A stretch of DNA of 44,367 nucleotides from Eubacteriales bacterium (GTDB lineage Bacteria > Bacillota > Clostridia > Lachnospirales > Lachnospiraceae), in assembly GCA_030526715.1 (NCBI GenBank), contig JAUNCG010000016.1:1-44367 (forward strand), written 5' to 3'. Below are positions 23,304 through 33,818 of the stretch, piece after piece. How positions within the stretch are numbered: position 1 is the stretch's first letter; each line of letters starts with the position of its first letter. Position numbers and translations under genes: made by a program. Under the pieces are notes generated by a model. That model made no database searches. It saw nothing but the letters and a program-made list of their open reading frames with translations, and was not told where the DNA came from.

Positions 23304-25948
23304 GTGAAAAACTGGTATTGATCGACGGACACAGTATTTTAAACCGGGCATTTTATGGTGTGCCGGAGCTTACGAATTCCGAGGGATTGCATACCAATGC
23401 AGTGTATGGATTCCTGAATATTATTTTTAAAATTCTGGATGAAGAAAAGCCGGATTATTTTGCGGTGGCCTTTGATTTGAAGGCGCCGACCTTTCGACAT
23501 AAGATGTATGACGCATATAAGGGGACACGCAAGCCCATGCAGCCGGAGCTGCGGGAGCAGGTACCGGTGATCAAGGAGGTACTGACGGCAATGCAGGTGC
23601 CGCTGATGATGCTGGAGGGCTACGAGGCGGACGACCTGCTGGGTACGGTGGCTAAGAAGGCGGAGAAGGACGGTCTGATCGTTTCTGTGGTTTCCGGAGA
23701 CCGGGATCTGTTGCAGCTGGCTACGGATCGGATCATGATTCGTATTCCCAAGACAAAGGGCGGCAGGACGGAGATTGAGGACTATCATACAAAAGAGGTG
23801 GTGGAGCGATATCAGGTGACTCCGCAGCAGATCATTGAGCTGAAGGCCTTGATGGGGGATTCTTCAGACAACATTCCCGGTATCCCCGGGGTCGGTGAGA
23901 AGACGGCAACGAAGATCGTGGTCGAGTATGGCAGCATTGAGAATGCTTATGAGCACGTGGAGCAGATCAAGCCGAACCGGGCCAGAGAGTCTCTGCGGGA
24001 GCACTACGAGCTTGCACAGCTGTCAAAGACGCTGGCAACGATCAACATTGAGAGTCCCTTTACGCTGGATATGGAGCAGGCGCGGTTGACGGATCTGTAT
24101 ACGCCGGAAGCCTTTCAGTTATTTAAGAGATTGGAATTTAAAAATCTGCTTTCCCGTTTCACACAGGATATGGGGGGCAATCGTATGGAAGAGAGCTTTC
24201 GGACGATCACGGAATTTGCAGAGGCAGATGCATGCTTTGCCAAGGTGAAGAAGGCAGAAAGCTTTGGCTTTGCTGTTCTTGCACAGGAAGAGCGGATGTA
24301 TGGTCTGGCGCTGTGCTGGGGACAGGAGCAGATCTGTTTCCTTCCGGTGCAGGGATTTTTGACTGCCGGATATCTGCAGGAGAAGCTTGCAGAGCTGATT
24401 GCTGACGGAGCGAACGTCTCTACGCTGGATCTGAAGGAGCATCTTGACTGGGTGAAGATTTCAGCGCAGGATCGTGAAAAGGTGAGAGATGCGGTCATCG
24501 GCGCGTATCTGTTGAACCCGCTGAAGGGAAGCTATCCCTGTGAGGACATCGCAAAGGATTATGCGGGACAGATGATTCCGGGGCGTCAGGAGCTGATCGG
24601 GAAGCTTGCGCTTTCGAAGGCTTTTGCAGAAGAAGAGTCAGAAAAAAAGGCAATACAATATGGATGCTATCTCGCATATACCGCGTATGCGGCGATGCCG
24701 GTGATTCTGGAGAAGCTGCAGGAGCAGGGAATGAAAAAACTGTATGAAGAGATCGAGATGCCGCTGGTGTACACGCTCTATGATATGCAGAGAGTGGGAA
24801 TCCGGGTGGCTTCGGACGAGCTGGCAGAATATGGCAGAGAGCTGGGAGAGCGTATTGCGGCGTTGGAGCAGGAGATCTATCAGGAAGCGCAGGAGGTGTT
24901 TAATATTAATTCACCGAAGCAGCTGGGAGTGATCCTGTTCGAAAAGCTGGGACTTCCCGGAGGAAAAAAGACGAAGAGCGGTTACTCTACGGCTGCGGAT
25001 GTGCTTGACAGGCTGGCGCCGGACTATCCCATCGTCTCCAAGATTCTGGATTATCGTCAGGTGACGAAGCTGAAATCCACCTATGCGGACGGATTGGCCG
25101 GCTTTATTGCCGGGGACGGCAGGATCCACGGAATCTTTCATCAGACGATCACGGCTACGGGGCGAATCAGCAGCGCAGAACCGAATCTGCAGAATATACC
25201 GATCCGCACAAAGCTTGGCCGCCTGCTGAGAAAGGTATTCATACCGGCGCAGGGTGAGGTATTTATCGATGCAGACTATTCCCAGATCGAGCTGCGGGTA
25301 CTGGCGGCTATGGCAGGAGATGAGGCGCTGATCGAAGCTTACCGCAAAGGACAGGATATTCATAGAATGACGGCTTCGCAGGTGTTTCATATACCGTTCG
25401 ACGAGGTGACGGAGCTGCAGAGAAGAAATGCGAAGGCGGTAAATTTCGGTATTGTTTACGGAATCAGCGCATTTGGTCTTTCTCAGGATCTGAATATTTC
25501 GCGTAAGGAGGCAACGGAATATATCGAGAGGTATTTCCAGACCTATCCTAAGGTGAAGGAATTTCTGGATCGTGCGGTGGAGACGGCAAAGGAGCAGGGA
25601 TATGTCGATACGCTCTTTGGACGACGCCGTCCCGTGCCGGAGCTGAAGTCCGGGAATTTCATGCAGCGTTCTTTCGGAGAACGTGTGGCGATGAATTCTC
25701 CGATTCAGGGAACTGCGGCGGATATTATCAAGATCGCCATGATTCGGGTGAATGAACGTCTGAAGAAAGAGGGGCTCCGGGCACAGCTGATCCTTCAGGT
25801 TCATGATGAGCTGTTGGTGGAAGCTCCTAAAGAGGAGGCGACGCAGGTGGAGCATATTCTCCGTGAGGAGATGATCGGTGCGGTAGATCTCGCTGTGAAA
25901 ATGGAGATTGATTTGAATATAGGAAGTAACTGGTATGAAGCACACTAA
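23300..25948 (+). CDS. polA: DNA polymerase I
   Basis: An 882-residue repair and Okazaki-fragment polymerase. The N-terminal 5' nuclease (about 1-290) has LIDGHSILNRAFYG, EADDLLGT and GDSSDNIPGIPGVGEKTA. The middle domain keeps the 3'-5' exonuclease fold but lacks its acidic residues: the DxE motif is replaced around FGFAVLAQEE, and later Asp sites are also lost, so proofreading is probably absent. The polymerase domain is complete: motif A DADYSQIELRVLAAMAGD, motif B RRNAKAVNFGIVYG, motif C QVHDELL. It is coupled to the anti-sigma-like gene upstream and overlaps coaE by 14 bases. Confidence 0.97.
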   Translation: MSEKLVLIDGHSILNRAFYGVPELTNSEGLHTNAVYGFLNIIFKILDEEKPDYFAVAFDLKAPTFRHKMYDAYKGTRKPMQPELREQVPVIKEVLTAMQVPLMMLEGYEADDLLGTVAKKAEKDGLIVSVVSGDRDLLQLATDRIMIRIPKTKGGRTEIEDYHTKEVVERYQVTPQQIIELKALMGDSSDNIPGIPGVGEKTATKIVVEYGSIENAYEHVEQIKPNRARESLREHYELAQLSKTLATINIESPFTLDMEQARLTDLYTPEAFQLFKRLEFKNLLSRFTQDMGGNRMEESFRTITEFAEADACFAKVKKAESFGFAVLAQEERMYGLALCWGQEQICFLPVQGFLTAGYLQEKLAELIADGANVSTLDLKEHLDWVKISAQDREKVRDAVIGAYLLNPLKGSYPCEDIAKDYAGQMIPGRQELIGKLALSKAFAEEESEKKAIQYGCYLAYTAYAAMPVILEKLQEQGMKKLYEEIEMPLVYTLYDMQRVGIRVASDELAEYGRELGERIAALEQEIYQEAQEVFNINSPKQLGVILFEKLGLPGGKKTKSGYSTAADVLDRLAPDYPIVSKILDYRQVTKLKSTYADGLAGFIAGDGRIHGIFHQTITATGRISSAEPNLQNIPIRTKLGRLLRKVFIPAQGEVFIDADYSQIELRVLAAMAGDEALIEAYRKGQDIHRMTASQVFHIPFDEVTELQRRNAKAVNFGIVYGISAFGLSQDLNISRKEATEYIERYFQTYPKVKEFLDRAVETAKEQGYVDTLFGRRRPVPELKSGNFMQRSFGERVAMNSPIQGTAADIIKIAMIRVNERLKKEGLRAQLILQVHDELLVEAPKEEATQVEHILREEMIGAVDLAVKMEIDLNIGSNWYEAH

Positions 25949-26549
25949 GATACTTGGCATTACCGGCGGAGTCGGTGCGGGAAAAAGTACGATCCTGAAT
26001 TATCTGGAAAGGCGATACGACGCCAGAATCATGGAACTGGATGCGGTTGCACACAGGCTGATGGAGCCGGGACAGCCCTGCTATGAGAAGATCGTGCGGG
26101 AGTTCGGAAAAGAGATATTGACGGCGCATGGAAGCATTGACCGACGTGTACTCGGCGGAATCGTATTTGAAGATCCGCTGCGGCTGAAGGCACTGAACGC
26201 GATCGTGCATCCTGAAGTGAGATCCTATGTGGATGGGGAAATCGCAGGGGAGCGTGCCTGTGGGGAGCGTGCTCTGGTGGTTCTGGAGGCGGCACTTCTT
26301 CTGGAGGAGCACTACGAAAAGGTCTGTGACGGTATCTGGTATATCTATGTTCGCGAATCGGTGCGCGCCAGACGTCTTATGGAATCCAGAGGCTATTCTA
26401 TGGAAAAAATAGCCGGGATATTGCAGAACCAGAAGTCGGACAGTGAATTTCGCAGGGCGTGCCAATTTGTGGTTGACAACAGCAGTGATATTTTAGAAAA
26501 TACATATGAGCAAATTGACAGAGGATTGAAGATATATGGTTTTTTGTAG
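25935..26549 (+). CDS. coaE: Dephospho-CoA kinase
   Basis: A 204-residue enzyme that phosphorylates dephospho-CoA, the final step of coenzyme A synthesis. The P-loop is GITGGVGAGKSTI at residues 8-20; MELDAVAHRLMEPG and LNAIVHPEVR are further family signatures. It starts inside polA (14-base overlap) and ends inside the next gene (14-base overlap), so polA, coaE and the hydrolase gene form a tightly coupled unit. polA-coaE linkage is common in Firmicutes. Confidence 0.95.
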   Translation: MKHTKILGITGGVGAGKSTILNYLERRYDARIMELDAVAHRLMEPGQPCYEKIVREFGKEILTAHGSIDRRVLGGIVFEDPLRLKALNAIVHPEVRSYVDGEIAGERACGERALVVLEAALLLEEHYEKVCDGIWYIYVRESVRARRLMESRGYSMEKIAGILQNQKSDSEFRRACQFVVDNSSDILENTYEQIDRGLKIYGFL

Positions 26550-27333
26550 TATAGCAAGCGGAAGCAACGGTAACTGTATTTTTACCGGAACACAGCAGAC
26601 GAGTCTGCTGATCGATGCCGGAATCAGTGGAAAGCAGGTGGAGAACGGACTGAAGAGTCTGGATCGCTGCGGAAGAGATATAGATGGTATCATGATCACC
26701 CATGAGCATTCGGATCATGTGAAGGGGCTGGGGGTGCTTTCCAGAAAATACGGCATTCCCATCTATGCTACCAAAGGAACGATACAGGCGCTGCGGAACA
26801 TGAAGCAGTTGGGGAAGGTTGATGAGGAGCTTTTTCACGAGATACAGGCGGAACAGTCCTTTTCAATAGGTGATGTGGAGATTCATCCCTTCGCTACCTC
26901 TCATGATGCGGCTGAGCCGGTTGCCTATCGTATGAATGCGGGCGGGAAATCGGCGGCAGTCATTACGGATCTCGGTATTTATGACGATACAACGGTAGCT
27001 CATCTGCAGAAGCTGGACGCAGTTTTACTGGAGGCAAATCATGACATTCGTATGCTGCAGGTAGGAGGATATCCCTATTACCTGAAGCAGCGCATTCTTG
27101 GAAATCGCGGGCATTTATCCAATGAGAACGCCGGCCGTCTGCTGTGCAGGATTCTGCATGATCAGATGGAACATATATTCCTTGGTCATTTAAGCCGTGA
27201 GAACAATTATGAAGCGCTGGCCTATGAGACGGTATGCTCGGAGGTGACCTTGGGGGACAATCCCTACAAAGCGAGTGATTTTCGAATTCAGGTAGCGGGA
27301 CGGAGTGAAGTGAGTTGTCCGGTCATTTTATAA
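26536..27333 (+). CDS. Metallo-beta-lactamase-fold hydrolase, WalJ/YycJ family
   Basis: A 265-residue protein starting MVFCSIASGSNGNC, the usual opening of YycJ/WalJ proteins. The metal motif is THEHSDHVKG, with further ligands in FATSHDAAEPV, ITDLG and FLGHLSREN. Relatives are exonuclease-like enzymes implicated in DNA repair and in the WalRK cell-wall locus; here the gene sits with polA and coaE, not with walRK, which favours a nucleic-acid role. No RMMBL or beta-CASP domain is present. It overlaps coaE by 14 bases. Confidence 0.9.
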   Translation: MVFCSIASGSNGNCIFTGTQQTSLLIDAGISGKQVENGLKSLDRCGRDIDGIMITHEHSDHVKGLGVLSRKYGIPIYATKGTIQALRNMKQLGKVDEELFHEIQAEQSFSIGDVEIHPFATSHDAAEPVAYRMNAGGKSAAVITDLGIYDDTTVAHLQKLDAVLLEANHDIRMLQVGGYPYYLKQRILGNRGHLSNENAGRLLCRILHDQMEHIFLGHLSRENNYEALAYETVCSEVTLGDNPYKASDFRIQVAGRSEVSCPVIL

Positions 27334-27353
27334 ACACAGGAAAAGGAGAGGCT

Positions 27354-27626
27354 ATGAAAAAGACAATTATTACCGTAGTTGGAAAGGATACTGTAGGAAT
27401 CATTGCGAAGGTATGTACCTATCTTGCGCAGAACAATGTGAACATTCTTGATATTTCACAGACCATCGTAGACGGGTTCTTTAATATGATGATGGTGACA
27501 GACACCGCGAATGCGTCTAAGGAATTCGGAGCGCTGTCTGCGGAGCTCAAAGAAGTCGGAGATCAAATCGGTGTCGTTATTATGTGCCAGCATGAAGAAA
27601 TCTTTGACATGATGCATCGAATCTGA
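27354..27626 (+). CDS. ACT-domain protein, UPF0237 family
   Basis: A 90-residue protein consisting of one ACT domain pair of segments: TIITVVGKDTVGIIAKVCTY at the start and NILDISQTIVDGFFNMMMV. ACT domains bind small ligands, often amino acids, and the family resembles the N-terminal half of glycine-cleavage regulator GcvR. ATG 27354 follows AAAAGGAG. It is often the partner of the UPF0210 gene, which lies 155 bases downstream here. The ligand is not known. Confidence 0.9.
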   Translation: MKKTIITVVGKDTVGIIAKVCTYLAQNNVNILDISQTIVDGFFNMMMVTDTANASKEFGALSAELKEVGDQIGVVIMCQHEEIFDMMHRI

Positions 27627-27716
27627 AGTGGGGGAAGAATAGAGGTTTTCGGATGTATGCGCGCGTACTACGATATTTTTCGTATGAAATTTAGAAAATT
27701 ATCAAATCCAAAAACC

Positions 27717-27755
27717 TATACGTTTATACGTAAGCATGCAAATGATTATGCAAAT
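27717..27755 (+). repeat. Two short direct-repeat pairs before the UPF0210 gene
   Basis: TATACGT occurs at 27717 and 27725, and ATGCAAAT at 27736 and 27748, each pair closely spaced on the same face of the helix or nearly so. The pairs lie 26-65 bases before the start codon and could be protein-binding sites. No confident promoter is seen in the 155-base gap. Confidence 0.4.
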
Positions 27756-27781
27756 AAGACGAATCGAAATGAGGTAGTATT

Positions 27782-29146
27782 ATGATCAACATATTCGAAG
27801 TTAACGAGACCAACAAGATGATTTCCGAGGAGAATCTGGACGTGCGTACCATCACGCTGGGTATTAGTCTGCTGGATTGTATTGATACGGATCTGGAGGT
27901 GGTGAACCGCAAGGTATATGAGAAGATCACCCGTCTGGCGAAGAATCTGGTAGCGACCGGACAGGAGATCGAGCGGGAATACGGTATTCCAATCGTAAAT
28001 AAGCGTATTTCGGTGACGCCTATTGCTATGGTCGGTGCAAGCGCATGCAGGACGTCGGAGGATTATGTAACGCTGGCTTGCACGCTGGATAAGGCTGCGA
28101 AAGAGGTAGGAGTGAATTTTATCGGAGGCTATTCCGCGCTGGTAAGCAAGGGGATGACGACAGGAGACGAGCTGCTGATCCGTTCCATCCCGCAGGCATT
28201 GGCAAAGACAGAGCGTGTCTGCAGTTCGGTAAATGTAGGCTCTACCAAGTGCGGCATCAATATGGATGCAGTGCGTCTGTTAGGAGACGTGGTTCTGCAG
28301 GCGGCAGAGTATACGAAAGAGAATGATTCTCTCGGATGCGCAAAGCTGGTGGTATTCTGCAACGCGCCGGATGACAATCCTTTCATGGCAGGGGCATTTC
28401 ATGGTGTGACGGAGGCGGACGCTATTATTAATGTGGGTGTCAGCGGTCCCGGCGTTGTGAAGCGTGCATTGGAAAAGGTGCGTGGGGAGAACTTCGAGGT
28501 TCTCTGTGAGACGATCAAAAAGACTGCCTTTAAGGTAACGCGTGTCGGACAGCTGGTAGCACAGGAGGCGTCCAGAATGCTGGGTATTCCTTTCGGTATC
28601 GTGGATCTTTCTCTGGCACCGACTCCGGCGATCGGTGACAGCGTAGCGGATATTCTGTGCGAGATCGGTCTGGAATATGCCGGCGCACCCGGTACTACGG
28701 CGGCGCTGGCGCTGCTGAACGATCAGGTGAAGAAGGGCGGCGTCATGGCATCCTCCTATGTGGGAGGTCTAAGCGGCGCGTTTATTCCGGTCAGCGAGGA
28801 TCAGGGAATGATTGATGCGGTCAAGGCAGGTGCATTGACGATGGAGAAGCTGGAAGCCATGACCTGTGTGTGTTCGGTCGGGCTGGATATGATCGCGATT
28901 CCGGGAGATACTCCGGCGACGACGATCGCAGGCATTATTGCGGACGAGATGGCGATCGGTATGATCAACCAGAAGACTACGGCTGTACGTGTGATACCGG
29001 TCATCGGTAAGGGGGTCGGAGAGATGGTAGAATTTGGCGGCTTGCTGGGCTATGCCCCGATCATGCCGGTAAATCAGTTTTCCTGCGAAGCGTTTGTAAA
29101 TCGTGGCGGAAGAATCCCGGCGCCGATTCACAGCTTCAAGAATTAA
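27782..29146 (+). CDS. UPF0210 (DUF711, PFL-like) family protein
   Basis: A 454-residue protein beginning [20 protein letters not shown], with [52 protein letters not shown] and [13 protein letters not shown]. The fold is related to pyruvate formate-lyase, but the family lacks the glycyl-radical motif, and its reaction is not established. GAGGTAGT precedes the ATG. Adjacent ACT-domain and UPF0210 genes occur widely in Firmicutes and archaea, suggesting that the ACT protein senses a ligand for this enzyme. The stop overlaps the next start in TAATG. Confidence 0.93.
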   Translation: MINIFEVNETNKMISEENLDVRTITLGISLLDCIDTDLEVVNRKVYEKITRLAKNLVATGQEIEREYGIPIVNKRISVTPIAMVGASACRTSEDYVTLACTLDKAAKEVGVNFIGGYSALVSKGMTTGDELLIRSIPQALAKTERVCSSVNVGSTKCGINMDAVRLLGDVVLQAAEYTKENDSLGCAKLVVFCNAPDDNPFMAGAFHGVTEADAIINVGVSGPGVVKRALEKVRGENFEVLCETIKKTAFKVTRVGQLVAQEASRMLGIPFGIVDLSLAPTPAIGDSVADILCEIGLEYAGAPGTTAALALLNDQVKKGGVMASSYVGGLSGAFIPVSEDQGMIDAVKAGALTMEKLEAMTCVCSVGLDMIAIPGDTPATTIAGIIADEMAIGMINQKTTAVRVIPVIGKGVGEMVEFGGLLGYAPIMPVNQFSCEAFVNRGGRIPAPIHSFKN

Positions 29147-29961
29147 TGCCTATGTGGATCAGTAGATATTTTGTATATTTTGTGTTATTCAGTGTGCTGG
29201 GTTGGATCTATGAGACGATATACTGCACGATCAGGCACGGAAAATGGGAAAATCGCGGCTTTCTTTACGGTCCTGTATGCCCCATTTACGGCGTCGGCGC
29301 AGTGGCGATCACGGCGATCGTGGATAGCCCCGGCATTGCGTCACGGGGATATGCATGGTGGGAGATATTTATCATCTCATTTTTGGGAAGTATTGTATTA
29401 GAATATGTGACCTCTTGGGCGCTGGAGAAGAAATTTCATGCATACTGGTGGGATTACAGTAATATGCCGCTGAATATTCACGGAAGAGTCTGTCTGCCCT
29501 GCTCCATCGGCTTCGGCGTGGCGGGTCTGATCGTAGTATATGGGGTAGCGCCCCTGACGCACAGGGCGCTGGATCCGGTGCCTCCCATTATTATGGAGCT
29601 TTTATCATTGATTTTCATGGGAATTATGATGATGGATCTGACGCTTACAGTGTCCGCTCTCAGCAATTTTGAGCGCACCATCATTGCAATGGAAGAGAGC
29701 CTGAACACACATATGGATAGCTTTGTGAATTCGATTCAGGATAAGACGCAGAGTGCCGGAGCAATGATCGCGGAGGAACGTGCGAGATTTTCAAGAGAAA
29801 ATATGGAAAATGCATTTGCCTCCATGGGTAAGCTTTATAAATCCGGTGTACAGAGAATCGCAGGGTTCAGAAGACTTACCATGGATGAGCAGAAGCGGTT
29901 CAATGTCATGTTTGAGACCTTGAAAAAGTATGATCCCCGCAGACATTTAAAATTAAAGTAA
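29146..29961 (+). CDS. CmpB-type membrane protein (putative ABC transporter permease, PF06541)
   Basis: A 271-residue protein with about five membrane helices in the first 175 residues, starting FVYFVLFSVLGWIYETIYC and including NRGFLYGPVCPIYGVGAV and WWDYSNMPLNIHGRVCLPCS, the typical motifs of this family. The last 90 residues are a charged, helical cytoplasmic tail. The family name is historical; no ATPase partner lies nearby and its function is not known. It starts at ATG overlapping the UPF0210 stop, without a clear ribosome site, so it likely depends on coupled translation. Its end overlaps tmcAL by 9 bases on the other strand. Confidence 0.87.
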   Translation: MPMWISRYFVYFVLFSVLGWIYETIYCTIRHGKWENRGFLYGPVCPIYGVGAVAITAIVDSPGIASRGYAWWEIFIISFLGSIVLEYVTSWALEKKFHAYWWDYSNMPLNIHGRVCLPCSIGFGVAGLIVVYGVAPLTHRALDPVPPIIMELLSLIFMGIMMMDLTLTVSALSNFERTIIAMEESLNTHMDSFVNSIQDKTQSAGAMIAEERARFSRENMENAFASMGKLYKSGVQRIAGFRRLTMDEQKRFNVMFETLKKYDPRRHLKLK

Positions 29962-31290
29962 CAGAATCGGAAGTGTTTCCTCTGTGAAGGCAGCGTGTGT
30001 CTGCACAGCCGCAATGCTGTGGTAAACGGCGCTTGCGCGTCTGGTTTCCGAAAAGAGATGCCAGCAATGCTCCTTCTGAGAGGAAGTATATGCTTCATAA
30101 GAAAAAATAATGGATTGGGCGTCGGCCGTTTTCGAAATGAGCGGCAGATGTCCTTCTTTTTTTATGCGGGTCAGTATCGCAGCGTGCTCCTTACGAAATC
30201 CCAGCACTCTGGCATAGAGAATTTCTGAAAAAATAAGAGGGAGCAGGGTACTACCGGAAGGACCGGGACTGACAGCGGGGAGCGGTGAAAGCTGCAGCAG
30301 TATATGAATCAGTGCTCTGCGTACCGTCAGCTCGGTGAGATTGCGCGTCTTCAGCAGACCGACAAAAGACTCCAAATCGGTCAGATCCTTTTGCAGCTTC
30401 CGGATTCTGTGTGCCAGAGCATCCGGAACGTCAAAATAACGACAGTACCTGTCCGGGTCTGCGGACATGAGCAGCTGATAATGCAGCATGGAAGAAAAAT
30501 CATTCAGACACACGGGTGGGGAGCTGTGTAACGCTTCCCTGAGAACAGATAGAGCGTCTGAAGGCATATAAGGACTCAGCTCAGATAGCAGCCGTTCCTC
30601 GGATATGTCGCTGTCCACAGAGGATGAGATATACGAACGTTGGATAGATCTGCGAAGCGCAGTGGCGGAGGCAAAGGGGTGATCCAGAGCTGCATGATGA
30701 TAGCCACTGCCTCTGCGGGGAATCAAAAACGGCGTCGGTACCGAAAGCCCGGATTGCTCCAGACGTTTCAGCGCCTTGAGATATTCCACGGCGAGAATGT
30801 TGTTTGGGGAGGAAAGCAGGGTCGTGTCCTCCTCGGACAGAAGGAGACGAAGCGCTTGAACCCTTGCGGCGGGAAAGGCGATTCCCTGCGCCAGCGCATG
30901 CGTCAGCGCTGTACGATAGCATTCGGGTTCCTCAATCAGAATATCGGCAATGCGCACGAGCGCCGACAGATCCTCGCATTCGGCCCCGAAGCACAGAAGA
31001 TCAACGCAGCCCAGAGACTGCAGCAGAGCCACTGCCGCGGAGGCAAAATACTCCGCACTTGCGGTGGAAGCGACGGTCGGCAGCTCCAGAATGAGATCCG
31101 CACCACAGGAGAGAGCCGCTTTTGCGCGGACAAACTTATCTGTGATGGCAGGCTCTCCGCGCTGCACAAAATCTCCGCTCATGGCAACAACGACATGATC
31201 GACGCCGGTGAGACGGCGAAGCTCATGTATCTGATAGGCATGTCCGTTGTGAAAAGGATTATATTCTGCGATAATTCCTGCGATTTTCAT
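29953..31290 (-). CDS. tmcAL: tRNA(Met) cytidine acetate ligase
   Basis: A 445-residue enzyme that makes N4-acetylcytidine at the wobble base of elongator tRNA-Met from acetate and ATP. It begins MKIAGIIAEYNPFHNGH, where NPFHNGH is the nucleotidyltransferase HIGH-type motif, and continues MSGDFVQRGEPAITDKFVRA and GADLILELP. Its acetate supply may come from the pta-ackA genes that start 230 bases away on the other strand, a conserved neighbourhood in clostridia. AGGAGGAGG precedes the ATG, and a separate promoter lies upstream. Confidence 0.95.
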   Translation of the reverse strand: MKIAGIIAEYNPFHNGHAYQIHELRRLTGVDHVVVAMSGDFVQRGEPAITDKFVRAKAALSCGADLILELPTVASTASAEYFASAAVALLQSLGCVDLLCFGAECEDLSALVRIADILIEEPECYRTALTHALAQGIAFPAARVQALRLLLSEEDTTLLSSPNNILAVEYLKALKRLEQSGLSVPTPFLIPRRGSGYHHAALDHPFASATALRRSIQRSYISSSVDSDISEERLLSELSPYMPSDALSVLREALHSSPPVCLNDFSSMLHYQLLMSADPDRYCRYFDVPDALAHRIRKLQKDLTDLESFVGLLKTRNLTELTVRRALIHILLQLSPLPAVSPGPSGSTLLPLIFSEILYARVLGFRKEHAAILTRIKKEGHLPLISKTADAQSIIFSYEAYTSSQKEHCWHLFSETRRASAVYHSIAAVQTHAAFTEETLPILLL

Positions 31291-31333
31291 TTGATGCGTC
31301 CTCCTCCTGTATTAGTTTCATTTCTAAGAAACC

Positions 31334-31362
31334 AGTCTATCACCGGAAATACGGTTTTTCAA
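31334..31362 (-). promoter_or_regulatory. Sigma-A promoter of tmcAL
   Basis: Minus strand: TTGAAA, 17-base spacer, TAGACT, about 44 bases before the start codon. Confidence 0.6.
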
Positions 31363-31383
31363 CATTTTTAGCCGATCGGCATT

Positions 31384-31402
31384 GGAAAAAATACATTTTT
31401 CC
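31384..31402. repeat. Inverted repeat between the divergent tmcAL and pta promoters
   Basis: GGAAAAA - ATACA - TTTTTCC, a perfect 7-bp dyad located between the two -35 regions. It could be a shared regulatory site or an AT-rich upstream element. Confidence 0.4.
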
Positions 31403-31415
31403 GTAGGATTCTATG

Positions 31416-31444
31416 TTGAAAAATGGAAGTGATGAGATTATAAT
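31416..31444 (+). promoter_or_regulatory. Sigma-A promoter of pta-ackA
   Basis: TTGAAA, 17-base spacer, TATAAT. It leaves a leader of about 70 bases before pta. Confidence 0.8.
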
Positions 31445-31494
31445 GAAAGCAGGTGCGTCTGGCGCGCGGCGCAGAGGCAGCAGATACTAAATGA

Positions 31495-32520
<1,026 letters not shown>

Positions 32521-32545
32521 GCTATTAAATTTGGAGGGTAGAATC

Positions 32546-33736
32546 ATGAATGTATTAGTAATTAACTGCGGAAGTTCTTCTCTGAAATATCAGCTGATCA
32601 ACTCCGAGAGCGAAGAGGTACTGGCAAAGGGTCTCTGTGAAAGAATCGGTATCGATGGAAGACTGGTTTACCAGAAGAGCGGACTGGACAAAGAGATCAC
32701 AGAAGCTCCGATGCCGACTCATAAGGAAGCGATCCAGATGGTACTGGATGCTCTGGTAAATGACAAGACCGGAGCGATCGCAAGTCTTTCAGAGGTAAAC
32801 GCAGTAGGACATAGAATCGTACATGGCGGAGAGAAGTTCGCAAGCTCCGTAGTGATTACGGATGAGGTTATGAAGGCAGTAGAGGAGTGTAATGATCTGG
32901 CTCCGCTGCACAATCCGGCGAACCTGATCGGTATCAATGCCTGCAAGGAGCTGATGCCGGGCGTACCGATGGTTGGCGTATTTGATACGGCTTTCCATCA
33001 GACCATGCCGAAAAAAGCATTCCTGTACGGACTTCCGTATGAGTATTATGAGAAGTATGCAGTGAGACGCTACGGCTTCCACGGCACATCTCACAGCTTT
33101 GTTTCCAAGCATGCAGCTGAGTTCCTCGGACTGGATCTGAACGATTCCAAGATCATCGTGGCGCATCTCGGAAACGGCGCATCTATCAGCGCTGTACAAA
33201 ACGGCAAATGCGTAGATACCTCCATGGGTCTGACTCCGCTTGAGGGTCTGGTAATGGGAACCCGTTCCGGTGATATCGATCCGGCGATCATGGAGTTTAT
33301 TGCTAAGAAGGAAAATCTGGATATCGCAGGCGTGATGAACGTTCTGAACAAGAAATCCGGCGTATTCGGTCTCTCCAAGGAGCTGTCCAGCGACTTCCGC
33401 GATCTGGAAGACGCTATGAACGACGGCAACGAGTTTGCAGAAAATGCAATGGAGGTATTCTGCTACAGAGTAGCGAAGTACATCGGCTCCTATGTTGCAG
33501 CTATGAACGGCGTGGACGCGATCGCATTTACCGCAGGTATCGGTGAGAACGCAGGTATCGTGCGCGAGAAGGTGCTCGGATATCTCGGATATCTCGGAAT
33601 TTCTCTGGATACTGAGGCAAACAAGCAGCGCGGCGAGGATAAGGTGATCTCCACTGCGGATTCTAAGGTGAAGGTAGCGGTGATCCCGACCAACGAGGAG
33701 CTCGCGATCTGCCGTGAGACGGTAGCTCTCGTTTAA
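32546..33736 (+). CDS. ackA: Acetate kinase
   Basis: A 396-residue enzyme that moves phosphate from acetyl phosphate to ADP, giving acetate and ATP; together with pta it is a main energy route of fermenting anaerobes. It opens [18 protein letters not shown], has [44 protein letters not shown] and [14 protein letters not shown], all standard motifs with the catalytic Arg, Asp and His positions. TTGGAGGG lies before ATG 32546; a longer frame starts within pta. Codon bias suggests high expression. Confidence 0.97.
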   Translation: MNVLVINCGSSSLKYQLINSESEEVLAKGLCERIGIDGRLVYQKSGLDKEITEAPMPTHKEAIQMVLDALVNDKTGAIASLSEVNAVGHRIVHGGEKFASSVVITDEVMKAVEECNDLAPLHNPANLIGINACKELMPGVPMVGVFDTAFHQTMPKKAFLYGLPYEYYEKYAVRRYGFHGTSHSFVSKHAAEFLGLDLNDSKIIVAHLGNGASISAVQNGKCVDTSMGLTPLEGLVMGTRSGDIDPAIMEFIAKKENLDIAGVMNVLNKKSGVFGLSKELSSDFRDLEDAMNDGNEFAENAMEVFCYRVAKYIGSYVAAMNGVDAIAFTAGIGENAGIVREKVLGYLGYLGISLDTEANKQRGEDKVISTADSKVKVAVIPTNEELAICRETVALV

Positions 33737-33746
33737 AAATCAGGAT

Positions 33747-33775
33747 ACAGACCGCATAACCTATGTGCGGTCTGT
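33747..33775 (+). other. Hairpin after ackA without T-run
   Basis: ACAGACCGCA - 9 bases - TGCGGTCTGT, a perfect 10-bp stem. No T-run follows, so it may reduce rather than stop transcription into the permease gene, or protect the pta-ackA message end. Confidence 0.5.
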
Positions 33776-33818
33776 GAAACAGCCTTAATTAAATCACATG
33801 ATAAGAAAGAGAAGAATT

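Noticed and set aside
33737..33818. Possible purine riboswitch before the NCS2 permease
   Set aside because: The gap of about 80 bases holds only a simple 10-bp hairpin; the three-way junction and conserved loop sequences of a purine riboswitch are absent.
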